Of a stretch of DNA of 64,000 nt, positions 8,485-17,326 are shown piece by piece (within the stretch, counting starts at the first letter, position 1; every line of letters starts with the position of its first letter). A model generated the notes under the pieces. It worked only from the letters and a program-made list of their open reading frames with translations, ran no database searches and was not told where the DNA came from. This DNA comes from Shinella sp. CPCC 101442 (GTDB taxonomy: Bacteria > Pseudomonadota > Alphaproteobacteria > Rhizobiales > Rhizobiaceae), in NCBI RefSeq assembly GCF_024704725.1, contig NZ_JALIQS010000001.1, positions 992,001-1,056,000 of the forward strand, written 5' to 3'. The position numbers and the translations under genes are program-made.

Positions 8485-8922
8485 CTACTTCGCCGCTAGG
8501 GCCTCGAAGGAGACCGTCATCCGCTCGCCCGCCTTTTTGGGCAGCTTGACCGCCTTGGCGGCCTCGGCATTCGACGCACCGTCGCCCACGCGGATGAGGG
8601 CGACCATGCCCATGCTGTAATGCGGCGAGCATTTGACGCCGTAATAGCCGGGTTCGGTGACCGTCAGCACATATTCCTCGTTCACTTTGCTCTTGAAGGG
8701 TTTGACACTTTCGGGAAGCATGCCCTTGATGCCCTCGACATTGTGGCTCTTGTCCGTGGGGATGAAGTGGACCGTATCGCCCGGCTGCGCGGCAATCGCG
8801 GCAGGTTCGAAAACCATGCTGCCGCTCTCGCCCTTGTTCATCATCTTGACCATGTGCTCGGCGGCATGCGCCGTGCCGCTCGCGAGGATCATCAGGGCTG
8901 CCGCCGCCAGAAATTTCTTCAT
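8485..8922 (-). CDS. Pseudoazurin (type I blue copper protein)
   Basis: The 145-residue precursor has a 20-residue signal peptide ending in TAHA. In mature numbering the type I copper ligands fall exactly where pseudoazurins have them: H40 (KSHNV), C78 and H81 (KCSPHY), and M86 (SMGM). The protein is a periplasmic electron carrier. An in-frame ATG at 8928 abuts the Shine-Dalgarno; the ATG at 8922 has GGAGG at eight bases and is preferred. It sits at the 3' side of the kinase genes with its own upstream exa-type palindrome (8982-8993). This suggests it accepts electrons in the PQQ alcohol dehydrogenase system, a role inferred from position and motif. Confidence 0.92.
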   Translation of the reverse strand: MKKFLAAAALMILASGTAHAAEHMVKMMNKGESGSMVFEPAAIAAQPGDTVHFIPTDKSHNVEGIKGMLPESVKPFKSKVNEEYVLTVTEPGYYGVKCSPHYSMGMVALIRVGDGASNAEAAKAVKLPKKAGERMTVSFEALAAK

Positions 8923-8981
8923 GTCCATCTCCTCCAGACCAGGTGAAAGGGATGTCCCATGGGGCGGCTGACGTCGCAATG

Positions 8982-8993
8982 CGACCTTGGTGT
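8982..8993. promoter_or_regulatory. exa-type palindrome, site 1 (pseudoazurin promoter)
   Basis: CGACC-TT-GGTGT lies 59 bases upstream of the pseudoazurin ATG and matches the palindrome CGACC-WW-GGTCG seen at the other island promoters (sites 2-6). On the minus strand it reads ACCAAGGTCGCA, continuing like the flank of site 5. Confidence 0.6.
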
Positions 8994-9005
8994 CGGCCTT
9001 GCGGA

Positions 9006-11198
9006 TCAGCCGGCGTGCAGCGCGAAGGCTTCCAGCGCATCGGCAGCGATCGGCTTGTACATGATCTCGATGCCGGCGGCCTCGGCGGCAAGGCGGGTCT
9101 GCGGCTTGCGGTCGGCCGTCAGGATGCGGGTCGGGCGCTCGCCGTACTGGGCGTGCAAAGCCTCCACCGTCTCGATGCCCGTCAGCGCGCCGTCGAGCTG
9201 TTGATCGACGAGGTAGATATCGGGCACGATGCCGATTTCCTCCAGCAAGGATAGCGCCTCCTCGCCGCTTGCCGCCTCCAGCACGCTGACGCCACGGCGT
9301 TCCAGCAGCAGTGCGATGGCCCGGCGCAGGTCCACGTCGTTTTCGACGAGCAGGGCGATGCGGTCGCCGTTGTCGCCGGGTTCCTCCGGAATAATCGGCG
9401 TCACCTCGCGGTAGATGGGGCCGGCCTGGTGCGCGACGGGATTGAGCTCAACGGTAAAACAGGTGCCGCGACCAAGCTCCGAGCGCAGCGAGAGCCGATG
9501 GCCGAGAAGCCCGCAGGCCCGTTCGACGATGGCAAGGCCAAGGCCCATGCCTTCCGAGGCGGACGCGGATCCCTGGACGCGGTGGAATTCCCGGAAGATC
9601 GCCTGCTGTTGGTCCGGCGCGATGCCCGGTCCCGTATCGTGCACCTCGATGCGGACCTGACCGTTCGACCTTCGCGGGCCGACAAGAATACGGCCGCTCG
9701 CCGTATAGCGGATAGCATTGCTGATGAGGTTTTGCAGGATGCGGCGCAGATATGTCGGATCGCTCGAAACGGTGAGTCCGCAGGGCAGGATGTCGAGCCG
9801 CAGGCCCTTGCGGGCGGCTATGGGAGCGAATTCGTCGGTGAGCTGCCTGAGAAGCAGCGAGAGTGGCACCGGACCGATATCGATCGCCGCGCCGCCTGCT
9901 TCCAGCCGGGAAATGTCGAGCAGCGCGCCCAGAATGCCTTCGACGCTGACCAGCGCGTTGTGCGCTTTTTCCAGCGTCCCCTGCATGGGCGTCGCTTCCG
10001 CATCGTCGCGGGCGGCGGCAACGAAGAGTTTAGCGGCGGACAGCGGCTGAAGAAGGTCGTGGCTGGCCGCGGCGACGAAGCGCACGCGGGCGGAATTGGC
10101 ACGTTCGGCCTCGGCGAGAGCGGCGGCGAGATCGCCGGTGCGGGCAGCCACGCGCGCCTCCAGCGAGTTGTTCGCCCGGATCATGGCGTGGATGGCAAGG
10201 CGTTCGCGCGTCACGTCGGCAAAGGACATCACGAAACCGCGGCCGGGCATTTCCTGCGCGAAAACATCGAGGATGATGCCGGAGGCATGCGTGACTTCGA
10301 AGGAAAGGGCCCCGCGCGGCAAACCGCCGTCGATCCATTGCCGCAGCATGTCTCCCGAAAAACCGTCGCCGAGCGTAACCGCGTGGCTGATATGGTTGGC
10401 CAGGAGTTCGAAGGGGATGCCCCGCCGCAAAAGGCGGGGGGGAATGTCGAGCAGTTGCGCGATCCGGCTGTTCCAGCCGACAAGCCGGCGGTTGGCGTCG
10501 AAAATGCCGACGCCCTGGTTGATATGCTCCAGCGTGGCGCGGATCATGCGCGCCTGGTCGTCGAGGAGCTTGCCGCGCTCCGAGCGCTCCATGCGGATCA
10601 GGTCGGTAATATCGGTCTGGAGGATGACGGTGCCGCCATCGGCCGTGCGCTGCTCGCTGACCTGAAGCCAGCGGTCGCCGGAAAGCCCGACATTGAAGAC
10701 CTGCCGCGCCCTGTGCAGCCGCATGCGCTCCGCTGCCCAGCTCTTTGGCGTGACACCCCGTGGGAGTGCAAGTTTTACGGAGCGGCTGACCGTCTGGACG
10801 TAGTCGGCAAAGGTAATCCCGGGCGAAAGTGCCGGGCGTATATCGGCGAGGTCCCGGCAGAAGCGGGAATTGCACAGCACGAGGACCTCCGCCGGATCGA
10901 AGAGCGCAAAGCCCTCCTCGATGGCCTCGATGGCGAGCGAGAGATCGCGGCGCGCCCTCTCGGCAGCGCTGTTGGCATCGTTGAGAAGCTTCAGCGTCGC
11001 CTCGAGGTCGCGCGTGCGCTGGCGCACCCGCTCCTCCAGCATGGCCGCGCGGCGAAACTGCTCGAAGGCGGCGCCCCGCTCACCGGTGCTCTGCTCGACA
11101 TGGCGCATCAGCGCGTCGGCGATGACAAGCATCTTTTCGAGATTGCGGGCCTCGCCATCGGCAGGATCGAACAGCCCGTCGGAAATGCGGCTGTTCAT
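9006..11198 (-). CDS. Soluble PAS hybrid sensor histidine kinase (NahK/ErcS'-like)
   Basis: The 730-residue protein has no membrane segment. It contains an N-terminal coiled coil (about 50-90), two PAS-type domains (about 95-215 and 230-340) and HisKA with H380 in [15 protein letters not shown]. HATPase follows ([16 protein letters not shown]), and a C-terminal receiver domain carries phospho-acceptor D665 (LVDQQLD). The ATG overlaps the FIST gene's stop (ATGA); longer forms are not supported. In Pseudomonas aeruginosa a FIST protein (NosP) and the hybrid kinase NahK/ErcS' are neighbours of agmR and exaABC, so this arrangement is conserved. It probably feeds the response regulator at 12441-13127 in ethanol/PQQ gene control. 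Confidence 0.9.
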   Translation of the reverse strand: MNSRISDGLFDPADGEARNLEKMLVIADALMRHVEQSTGERGAAFEQFRRAAMLEERVRQRTRDLEATLKLLNDANSAAERARRDLSLAIEAIEEGFALFDPAEVLVLCNSRFCRDLADIRPALSPGITFADYVQTVSRSVKLALPRGVTPKSWAAERMRLHRARQVFNVGLSGDRWLQVSEQRTADGGTVILQTDITDLIRMERSERGKLLDDQARMIRATLEHINQGVGIFDANRRLVGWNSRIAQLLDIPPRLLRRGIPFELLANHISHAVTLGDGFSGDMLRQWIDGGLPRGALSFEVTHASGIILDVFAQEMPGRGFVMSFADVTRERLAIHAMIRANNSLEARVAARTGDLAAALAEAERANSARVRFVAAASHDLLQPLSAAKLFVAAARDDAEATPMQGTLEKAHNALVSVEGILGALLDISRLEAGGAAIDIGPVPLSLLLRQLTDEFAPIAARKGLRLDILPCGLTVSSDPTYLRRILQNLISNAIRYTASGRILVGPRRSNGQVRIEVHDTGPGIAPDQQQAIFREFHRVQGSASASEGMGLGLAIVERACGLLGHRLSLRSELGRGTCFTVELNPVAHQAGPIYREVTPIIPEEPGDNGDRIALLVENDVDLRRAIALLLERRGVSVLEAASGEEALSLLEEIGIVPDIYLVDQQLDGALTGIETVEALHAQYGERPTRILTADRKPQTRLAAEAAGIEIMYKPIAADALEAFALHAG

Positions 11199-12346
11199 GG
11201 GCTTTTTCCCGAAACGACGGTGCCCGGTGGGTAGAAGGCGAAGCCGGTCATCGTGTGGTTGATATGCATGGGGCCGATCTGCTCGCCATAGGTGGAAAAG
11301 CCGATGACGCCGTGCTGGCGCAGCAGATCCGAGACACGGCCGGTCATCTGCCGCTCCTGCGCTTCTATCCGCCGCAAAATGCAATCGAAGGCGAGCACGG
11401 CGACGGGATTGGCCGGCGCCTTCAGCGCCTGCAGTTCCGCCGAAAGGTGCCCGACGAGATCGTGCGGCTCGGCGATCGTCAGCACCATGCCCTCGTCAAT
11501 CGCCGAGAAGAACAGCAGCTCGCCCGAAGGCAGCACCCGCTGGATGGCGCGCACATGATGGCGCTCGCCCATGCGCACGGTGAGCGGATGGATCGCGAAG
11601 GTCAGGGTGTTGACGCTTTCCGGATCCATGCCGATGAGGCGTGCATATTCATGAATGGCCGGCTCCGCATTGATGCGCCGCACGATACGGGCCGCAGGAT
11701 CCGCCTCCGTCACCACCATTCGCCGCTCCGTCGGCTTGATGTGGTCCATCTTGAAGGAGCGCAGGGGACAGTCACCGCGAATGACGGAGATGACGGCGGC
11801 ATTGGCGAGAAGCCGCTCTCCGTCGAAGACAAGCGTTTCGCGAAAATGCGTGCCGTCGCCCGCCGAGCCGCCGATCAGCGGCATTGCGCCGGTTGCGGCG
11901 GCCAGCGCCGAGGCAAGTTCGTCCTCGCGCGCCGAAAGCCCGTCGACGAGAAGCAGGGCGAATTCCTCCGGCAGGTGGCCGTGGTCGCGGGCGAGCGACT
12001 GGCGAATGAGGAGCAACGCGTCGGAAAGCTCGCTGGCGGCGAGTTTCGAGAGATCGGGAACGAGAAGCGTTTCCGCAGCGAAATGGCGGGCGTTGAAACC
12101 GACGGCGACAATCGTTTCCTCGTCGTAGCCATCACCGGTAATCTCGCCCGCTGTCGTGCAACCCGCAATCTTCGCATCCGGCCATGCTTTCGAGGCCTCC
12201 GCGACAATGCCGGCGACATCCGCCTCGGGCGAAACGAAAAGCAGCACGAGCGAAAACGGACCGGAGCCAAGGCTGGCCGCCAGACGATCGACAGGACAGT
12301 TCTCGTGCGCGGAAACGAGCGCACGGGCGACATAGTGTTCATCCAC
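11195..12346 (-). CDS. FIST-domain sensor protein (NosP-like)
   Basis: The 383-residue soluble protein shows the FIST_N pattern (CTTAGEI, then YDEETIVAVGF, about 60-230) and a FIST_C domain (about 240-370, with FSTYGEQIGPMHINHTM near the end). FIST domains are small-ligand sensors; the P. aeruginosa NosP protein binds heme and NO and acts on the kinase NahK. The chosen GTG at 12346 follows GGAGGAGG at nine bases and begins with VDEHYVAR; an upstream ATG at 12415 lacks a ribosome-binding site. It is translationally coupled to the hybrid kinase gene, so it is probably that kinase's sensory partner. The ligand is unknown. Confidence 0.87.
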   Translation of the reverse strand: MDEHYVARALVSAHENCPVDRLAASLGSGPFSLVLLFVSPEADVAGIVAEASKAWPDAKIAGCTTAGEITGDGYDEETIVAVGFNARHFAAETLLVPDLSKLAASELSDALLLIRQSLARDHGHLPEEFALLLVDGLSAREDELASALAAATGAMPLIGGSAGDGTHFRETLVFDGERLLANAAVISVIRGDCPLRSFKMDHIKPTERRMVVTEADPAARIVRRINAEPAIHEYARLIGMDPESVNTLTFAIHPLTVRMGERHHVRAIQRVLPSGELLFFSAIDEGMVLTIAEPHDLVGHLSAELQALKAPANPVAVLAFDCILRRIEAQERQMTGRVSDLLRQHGVIGFSTYGEQIGPMHINHTMTGFAFYPPGTVVSGKSP

Positions 12347-12440
12347 GGGTGATGGCCTCCTCCGCCGTTCCCCCGTCTTCCACTCTAAAGCATCCGGCGC
12401 AGCGACGGCCAGCATGGAATGCGGTTCTTACCCGATAGTC

Positions 12441-13127
12441 TTAGGCGTCGGTGATCATCGTCGCGAAACTCGCTTCCTGGGCGAAGAGCACCGCCTGCAT
12501 GCGCGTCTGGACGCCAAGCTTGCGCATGATGGCGGTGACATGCGCCTTCACCGTGGTCTCGGCAATGGAAAGCTCGTAGGCGATCTGCTTGTTCATGCGC
12601 CCGGCGCAGACGAGCTGCAGGATGCGGGCCTGCTGGCGCGTCAGCAGCGCGAGCCGTTTGACGGCTTCCTCCGACAGGCTCGGTGCCGACCCTTCGAGAG
12701 CGAGACGGCTTGCATGGATTTCGCCACGCGCGATGACCGAGAACGCCTCGCGGAACTCCTCACGCGAGGCATGTTTCGGTACGAAGGCATTGATGCCGGC
12801 CTTCAGCGCCGCACGCACCACGCGGACCTCGTCGAGCGACGAAACGACGACGATCGGCGTTTCCGGTGCAGCCTGGCGCAGGCGCACCACCCCGTCGAGC
12901 CCGTTGACGTCAGGCAGGTTGAGATCGAGCACCACGACGTCGGGCCGCGGACCTGCGGCAAGCCGCGCAAGTGCCGCCTCCAGCGTGCCCACGGCCTCCA
13001 CGTCCGGAATACCGACCGGCCCTGTCAGCGTCATGGCCAGCGCGTCGCAGAACAGCGGATGATCGTCCACGATCAGCGCCGACTTCAGCACACGAACAGG
13101 TTTTTCCGGCAGTAGAACTGGCAACAT
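12441..13127 (-). CDS. NarL/FixJ-type response regulator (AgmR/ExaE-like)
   Basis: About 228 residues carry an N-terminal receiver domain (VDDHPLFC; phospho-acceptor D68 in VVLDLNLP; K in FVPKHAS) and a C-terminal LuxR helix-turn-helix (LTRQQARILQLVCAG, NKQIAYELSIAETTVKAHV). An ATG at 13172 would add 15 residues; neither start has a strong ribosome-binding site. It lies directly downstream of the alcohol dehydrogenase and upstream of the FIST/kinase pair. This matches AgmR/ErbR and ExaE regulators of PQQ ethanol oxidation in Pseudomonas. It is the best candidate to bind the CGACC-WW-GGTCG palindromes of the island. Confidence 0.9.
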   Translation of the reverse strand: MLPVLLPEKPVRVLKSALIVDDHPLFCDALAMTLTGPVGIPDVEAVGTLEAALARLAAGPRPDVVVLDLNLPDVNGLDGVVRLRQAAPETPIVVVSSLDEVRVVRAALKAGINAFVPKHASREEFREAFSVIARGEIHASRLALEGSAPSLSEEAVKRLALLTRQQARILQLVCAGRMNKQIAYELSIAETTVKAHVTAIMRKLGVQTRMQAVLFAQEASFATMITDA

Positions 13128-13212
13128 GCGACATTCCCGATAGGGCTGGCGATAGCTTAGCATCGAATTCATCCGTCTTCATCGGCCTTTTGGCCAGGCG
13201 CCAAAGCATGAA

Positions 13213-13234
13213 AGCCGGGCGTTTCCGCCCGGCT
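13213..13234 (-). terminator. Intrinsic terminator after the alcohol dehydrogenase gene
   Basis: AGCCGGGC and GCCCGGCT form an eight-base-pair stem with a six-base loop. On the minus strand it is followed by TTTCATGCTTT. It lies eight bases past the dehydrogenase stop and separates this highly expressed gene from the regulator genes. Confidence 0.65.
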
Positions 13235-13241
13235 CCAAATC

Positions 13242-15008
13242 TCAATCCAGCGAGGCCAGTTGTTTTGGCAAGCGGAAGGTCCAGACCATGCCGCCCTGGT
13301 TGAGATAGTTGACCTTCTTGGCGACTTCCCCGCCCCAGAGCGGAACCGCACCACCCCAGCCCGAGATGATCGAGACATATTGCTCGCCGTCCTGTTCCCA
13401 GGTCACGGGCTGGCCGACGATGCCCGAGCCTGTCTGGAACTTCCAAAGCTCCTCGCCGGTCTCGTTGTTCAGGGCGATAAAGTCACCTTCCGGCGTGCCG
13501 AAGAAGACGAGACCACCGGCCGTGGTCATTGCGCCACCCCAGAGCGGAGCACCGTTCTTGTATTCCCACTTGATCTCGCCGGTGTTCGGGTCGATCGCCT
13601 TCAGGCTGCCGATGTGATCCTCGAAGAGCGGCTTGATGGTGAAGCCGGCACCCAGATAGGCGGCGCCCTTCTTGTAGCTGATCGGCTCGTTCCAGATATC
13701 CATGCCCCATTCGTTGGAGGGCACGTAGAACAGGCCGGTCTTCGGGCTGTAGGCCATCGGCATCCAGTTCTTGCCACCGAGGAACGACGGAACGGCAAAG
13801 ACCTGCTGGCCCTTGGCGCCATCCGCCGCCTCGGCGGCATCGCCCGGACGGTTGTCTTCGTTGTAGATCGGGCGGCCGGTCTCATCGATGCCCTTCGCCC
13901 AGGAGATGTTCTTCACGAACGGATGGGCGGAAACGAATTTACCGTCCTCGCGGTTCAGCACGTAGAAGAAGCCGTTGCGGTCAGCGGTCGCGAAGCGCTT
14001 GTTGCCGCCCTTGTCGACGAAGGGAACGACCTCGTTCACGCCGTCGAAGTCCCAACCTTCACGGGGCGTCGTCTGGAAATGCCACTTGATCTCGCCGTTT
14101 TCAGGATCGATGCCAAGCCGCGAGGCGGCATAGAGATTGTCGCCCTTGTTGCCTTCGACGGGCTTGCCGGCGTTGCGCAGGTGGCTGTTCCACGGCGACG
14201 GATTGCCCGCGCCGAAGACAAGCGTCTTGGTGTCCTCGTCATAGGAGCCGCCGAGCCAGGTCGCCCCGCCGCCGGTCTTCCACATGTCGCCCGGCCAGGT
14301 CGCGTTGAGCGTGCCGGTCATCGTGCTTTCCTTGCCCTTGAAGGTGCCCATGTGGCCTTCGATGACGGGTCGGGTCCAGACGAGTTCGCCAGTCTCGGCA
14401 TTGCGCGCCTGCACCTCGCCGACGACACCGAATTCGCCGCCGGAATTGCCGGTAACGACGAGGCCGTTCACGATGAGCGGTGCGGCGGTATAGCTGTAGC
14501 CTTCCTTGTAGTCGGCGATCTTCTTGTTCCAGACGACGTCGCCGGTCTTGCGGTTGAGCGCGACGAGGCGTGCATCGAGCGTGCCGAAGTAAATATTGTC
14601 GCCGAAGATCGCTGCGCCACGGTTGACCACATCGCAGCAGGGCAGGATACCCTCCGGCAGACGGGCATCGTACTGCCAGATCTCCTTGCCGGTCTTGACG
14701 TCGATAGCGTAAAGACGGCTGTAGGAACCGGTAATGTACATGATGCCGTCATAGATGATCGGCTGACTTTCCTGGCCGCGCTGCTTTTCGCCACCGAGCG
14801 AGAAGGCCCAGGCAGGCAGCAGGTTCTTGACGTTCTTGGTGTTCAGCGTCTCCATCGGCGAAAAGCGCTGCAGGCTGCGCCCCATGCCGTTGGTCAGGAT
14901 ATCGCCGACGGTTTCGGCATCCTTGGCAAGATCGTCTTCCGTCACGCCGGCATGCGCTACGCTCGAACAGGCGATGGCCGCGATCGCGGCCAGAACGAGT
15001 TTCCTCAT
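13242..15008 (-). CDS. exaF: Lanthanide-type PQQ-dependent alcohol dehydrogenase (ExaF/PedH-like)
   Basis: The 588-residue periplasmic quinoprotein has a signal peptide (about 1-20), repeated beta-propeller W motifs ([16 protein letters not shown]) and the vicinal disulfide C124-C125 (PCCDVV) that stacks on PQQ. In GWDFDGVNE the catalytic base is D320, and D322 two residues on is the extra aspartate that marks lanthanide-dependent enzymes; calcium enzymes of the MxaF type have alanine there. The family oxidises primary alcohols such as ethanol to aldehydes. The ATG at 15008 is preceded by GGGAGG. Divergent from an ABC importer with two exa-type palindromes between. The distinction from XoxF is based on the ExaF-like REGWDFDG context and is likely, not certain. 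Confidence 0.9.
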   Translation of the reverse strand: MRKLVLAAIAAIACSSVAHAGVTEDDLAKDAETVGDILTNGMGRSLQRFSPMETLNTKNVKNLLPAWAFSLGGEKQRGQESQPIIYDGIMYITGSYSRLYAIDVKTGKEIWQYDARLPEGILPCCDVVNRGAAIFGDNIYFGTLDARLVALNRKTGDVVWNKKIADYKEGYSYTAAPLIVNGLVVTGNSGGEFGVVGEVQARNAETGELVWTRPVIEGHMGTFKGKESTMTGTLNATWPGDMWKTGGGATWLGGSYDEDTKTLVFGAGNPSPWNSHLRNAGKPVEGNKGDNLYAASRLGIDPENGEIKWHFQTTPREGWDFDGVNEVVPFVDKGGNKRFATADRNGFFYVLNREDGKFVSAHPFVKNISWAKGIDETGRPIYNEDNRPGDAAEAADGAKGQQVFAVPSFLGGKNWMPMAYSPKTGLFYVPSNEWGMDIWNEPISYKKGAAYLGAGFTIKPLFEDHIGSLKAIDPNTGEIKWEYKNGAPLWGGAMTTAGGLVFFGTPEGDFIALNNETGEELWKFQTGSGIVGQPVTWEQDGEQYVSIISGWGGAVPLWGGEVAKKVNYLNQGGMVWTFRLPKQLASLD

Positions 15009-15089
15009 GGCATCCTCCCACTCCATGCCCGCAGCAGGGTGCGGGCTCCACGAATGGGATCATCGGCGCAGTTCCGGAAGGGTTGAATT

Positions 15090-15101
15090 GGACCTTGGTC
15101 G
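15090..15101. promoter_or_regulatory. exa-type palindrome, site 2 (alcohol dehydrogenase promoter)
   Basis: GGACC-TT-GGTCG lies 81 bases upstream of the dehydrogenase ATG in the divergent control region. It differs from the symmetrical consensus by one base. Confidence 0.6.
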
Positions 15102-15143
15102 TAAAGAGCCCCTTCAGCCCGTCTGCGGGCGTCTTCGCCCCCC

Positions 15144-15155
15144 GTCAATAGGTCG
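15144..15155. promoter_or_regulatory. exa-type half-palindrome, site 3 (ABC importer promoter)
   Basis: GTCAA-TA-GGTCG lies 48 bases upstream of the substrate-binding protein gene at 15204. Its right half continues as GGTCGTATATCG, almost identical to the flank of site 5 (GGTCGCATATCG). Confidence 0.5.
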
Positions 15156-15203
15156 TATATCGGGCCGACGCGCGGGCGGTTAGCCTCACCGGAGGAGGAG
15201 CCC

Positions 15204-16178
15204 ATGAGATTTCCGATATCGCTCGCCGGCGCTGTCGCCGCCGCACTTCTGTCCTTTATGCCCGCACTTGCCGAAACGCCGGTGGTGCGCGCCGCGCTCC
15301 AGCTTTCAGGCACCGTGAACTGGGAGGCCGACACCATCCGCCACCACGGCTTCGACAAGGCGAACGGGTTTTCCCTCGCCGTGAGCGATGTCGCCGGGGC
15401 GCCAGCGGCACAGATCGCGCTTGTCGCTGGCGAGGTGGATATGATCGTGTCCGACTGGCTCTGGGTGGCGCGCCAGCGCGCGGCCGGCCGCGATCTCGTC
15501 TTCATTCCCTACTCCCGCGCCGTCGGTGGATTGATGGTGCCGGCGAACAGTCCTGCCCGGACGCTTGCCGATCTCAAGGGTCAGAAGATCGGCGTCGCCG
15601 GCAGCCCCATCGACAAGAGCTGGCTGATCCTGCGCGCCTATGCCCGCAAGGCCGAGGGGTTCGACCTCTCGGATGCGACGGCGCAGGTCTTTGGCGCTCC
15701 GCCGCTGATCTACAAGGCGGCGTTGGACGGCGAAGTGCAGGGCGCCCTGAATTTCTGGAATTTCGGCGCCCGGATGCAGGCAGCGGGCATGCGCATGCTG
15801 GTCTCGGTCGACAAGGCCACACAAGCCCTGGGTCTTGATCCGGAAATGCCGCTCGTCGGCTATGTGGTGCGTGGGGAACTGCTGAAGGCTCGTCCCGGGC
15901 TTGCCGAAGCGATCGCCGCCGCGTCGCATGCCGCCAAGGACAAGCTCGTGTCCGATCCGGCCGCCTGGCAGCGCATCCGTCCGATGATGAAGGCATCGAG
16001 CGACGCGGAATTCGAGGCACTGAAGGCAGGCTTCCTTGCCGGCATTCCCAAGCGGGGCGCGGTCGATGAGAAGGCCGCCGCCCGCCTGTTGGCGTTGCTG
16101 ACGGAACTCGGCGGCGCCGATCTCGTCGGCGATCTGAAAGAGCTGCCCGATGGCGTTTTCCACCATCCCGGCAGTTGA
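15204..16178 (+). CDS. ABC transporter substrate-binding protein (nitrate/sulfonate/NMT1 type)
   Basis: The 324-residue protein has a signal peptide ending in ALAE (about residue 23) and a type II periplasmic binding fold of the SsuA/TauA/NMT1 group. Signatures include MIVSDWLWVARQRAAG and LADLKGQKIGVAGSPIDKSWL. GGAGGAGG precedes the ATG. It overlaps the ATPase gene by 29 bases. The matching permease is not next to it; the best candidate is 9.5 kb away at 26343. Homologues accompany PQQ alcohol dehydrogenase loci. The ligand is unknown; an alcohol-derived or cofactor-related solute is a guess. Confidence 0.87.
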   Translation: MRFPISLAGAVAAALLSFMPALAETPVVRAALQLSGTVNWEADTIRHHGFDKANGFSLAVSDVAGAPAAQIALVAGEVDMIVSDWLWVARQRAAGRDLVFIPYSRAVGGLMVPANSPARTLADLKGQKIGVAGSPIDKSWLILRAYARKAEGFDLSDATAQVFGAPPLIYKAALDGEVQGALNFWNFGARMQAAGMRMLVSVDKATQALGLDPEMPLVGYVVRGELLKARPGLAEAIAAASHAAKDKLVSDPAAWQRIRPMMKASSDAEFEALKAGFLAGIPKRGAVDEKAAARLLALLTELGGADLVGDLKELPDGVFHHPGS

Positions 16179-16827
16179 GCCGGTTCTTAGCCTCGACCTC
16201 GAAAGCGGGGGACCGGACCATGTGCTCGGCGCCATGGCGCTGTCGCTGCAGCCTGGCGAAACGGTGGCGCTGACCGGTCCTTCCGGGGTCGGCAAGACGT
16301 CCTTGCTGCGCATCGTGGCCGGTCTCGACCGCACTTTCGCCGGACACCGCCAGGCACCCGAGCGCATTGCCATGGTCTTTCAGGAACCGGTTCTCCTGCC
16401 CTGGCGCACGGCTATCCAGAACCTCACCCTTGTCGCGCGCATTTCCGCGGACGAGGCACAAGGCTGGCTGGAGGAGGTGGGACTGGCGGGACTTGGCGAG
16501 CGCTTTCCCGGCACGCTTTCCCTCGGGCAGCAGCGACGCCTGTCACTCGCGCGCGCCTTCGCCTCCACACCGGACTTGCTCTTGATGGACGAGCCTTTCG
16601 TCAGCCTCGATCCGGCCCTGGCCTCGGAGATGATGGACCTTTTCGAGCGGCTCGCCGCAGCGCGCCCATGCGCGACATTACTCGTCACCCATATGCGCGC
16701 GGAGGCGGAGCGTCTCGCCGGACGCATCCTTCGTCTGGAAGGACGCCCGGCAAGGCTTGTAGAGGATCAGAAGGCTGGCGCGTATTTCCAGTTATCGGCG
16801 TCGGGCGTCACCACGTCGAGGTCATAG
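16150..16827 (+). CDS. ABC transporter ATP-binding protein (SsuB/TauB type)
   Basis: The 225-residue ATPase has Walker A GPSGVGKTS (43-51), the Q-loop in VFQEPVLLPWRT, a signature sequence LSLGQQRR and Walker B LLLMDEP. The signature has LSLGQ in place of LSGGQ. It begins inside the substrate-binding gene and its 3' end overlaps the convergent Sel1-type gene by 61 bases. It should energise the importer made of the proteins at 15204 and 26343. Confidence 0.88.
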   Translation: MAFSTIPAVEPVLSLDLESGGPDHVLGAMALSLQPGETVALTGPSGVGKTSLLRIVAGLDRTFAGHRQAPERIAMVFQEPVLLPWRTAIQNLTLVARISADEAQGWLEEVGLAGLGERFPGTLSLGQQRRLSLARAFASTPDLLLMDEPFVSLDPALASEMMDLFERLAAARPCATLLVTHMRAEAERLAGRILRLEGRPARLVEDQKAGAYFQLSASGVTTSRS

Positions 16828-17312
16828 CCAGCGCCCTTGAGACGCCGAGCGGTGGGAAGCCCGCTCTCCGCCGCCTCATCGACGAGCTGGCGGCCCAGCG
16901 CCCGGTTTTCCACGACGCCACGGCCGCGCATGAGGTCCAGACCATAATTGAGCTTGCCGACGGGGTCGCCGGCCTCGGCCGCGCGGCGGTCCCATTCCGC
17001 TGCGGCATCCGGATCTTCCACGCCGCCAAGGCCGTTGTCGTCGAGTTGCGACATCCAGGTCATGGCTCCCGTCCAACCGGCCGCGGCACAGCGTTCGAAG
17101 AGTTCGCGCGCCATTTCGTGCCGGCCGGACTTGGTGATGTAGTAGCCGGTGGCGCAGATGGTCATGCTGGTGCGCCCTTCGGCGACGTCTTTCATGACGC
17201 GGTTCAGCGTCAACTCCTCGGGATTGAGCGTGCCGCCCGCTCCGGCGTCGGTCTGCGACAGGGCGGCGGTGGCGGAAAGCAGCAGGCTGGCGGCGAGGAT
17301 GGCAAGGCGCAT
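16767..17312 (-). CDS. Periplasmic Sel1-repeat-like protein of the PQQ/lanthanide transport operon
   Basis: The 181-residue precursor has a signal peptide ending in ALSQ. Helical repeats resemble Sel1/TPR units (ARELFERCAAAGWTGAM, AAEWDRRAAEAGDPVGKLNYG, QLVDEAAESGLPTARRL), each pairing an alpha helix with a small-residue turn. It is the last gene of a six-gene operon running from 21519 to 16767. In Methylobacterium lut clusters an exported protein of unknown function (LutG) follows the ABC permease. The position here is similar, but equivalence is inference. It may be a scaffold or chaperone in the periplasm. Confidence 0.75.
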   Translation of the reverse strand: MRLAILAASLLLSATAALSQTDAGAGGTLNPEELTLNRVMKDVAEGRTSMTICATGYYITKSGRHEMARELFERCAAAGWTGAMTWMSQLDDNGLGGVEDPDAAAEWDRRAAEAGDPVGKLNYGLDLMRGRGVVENRALGRQLVDEAAESGLPTARRLKGAGYDLDVVTPDADNWKYAPAF

Positions 17313-17326
17313 GGTGGTTCTCCTGT

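Noticed and set aside
13242-15008. Assignment of the quinoprotein as methanol dehydrogenase (MxaF or XoxF)
   Set aside because: MxaF has alanine at the second aspartate position. The surrounding REGWDFDG context and the neighbouring ped/exa-type genes fit the ExaF/PedH ethanol dehydrogenase group better than XoxF.
13260-15086. A 608-codon open frame antisense to the alcohol dehydrogenase gene
   Set aside because: It mirrors the strong codon bias of the true gene in high-GC DNA, has no family resemblance, and crosses the dehydrogenase promoter.
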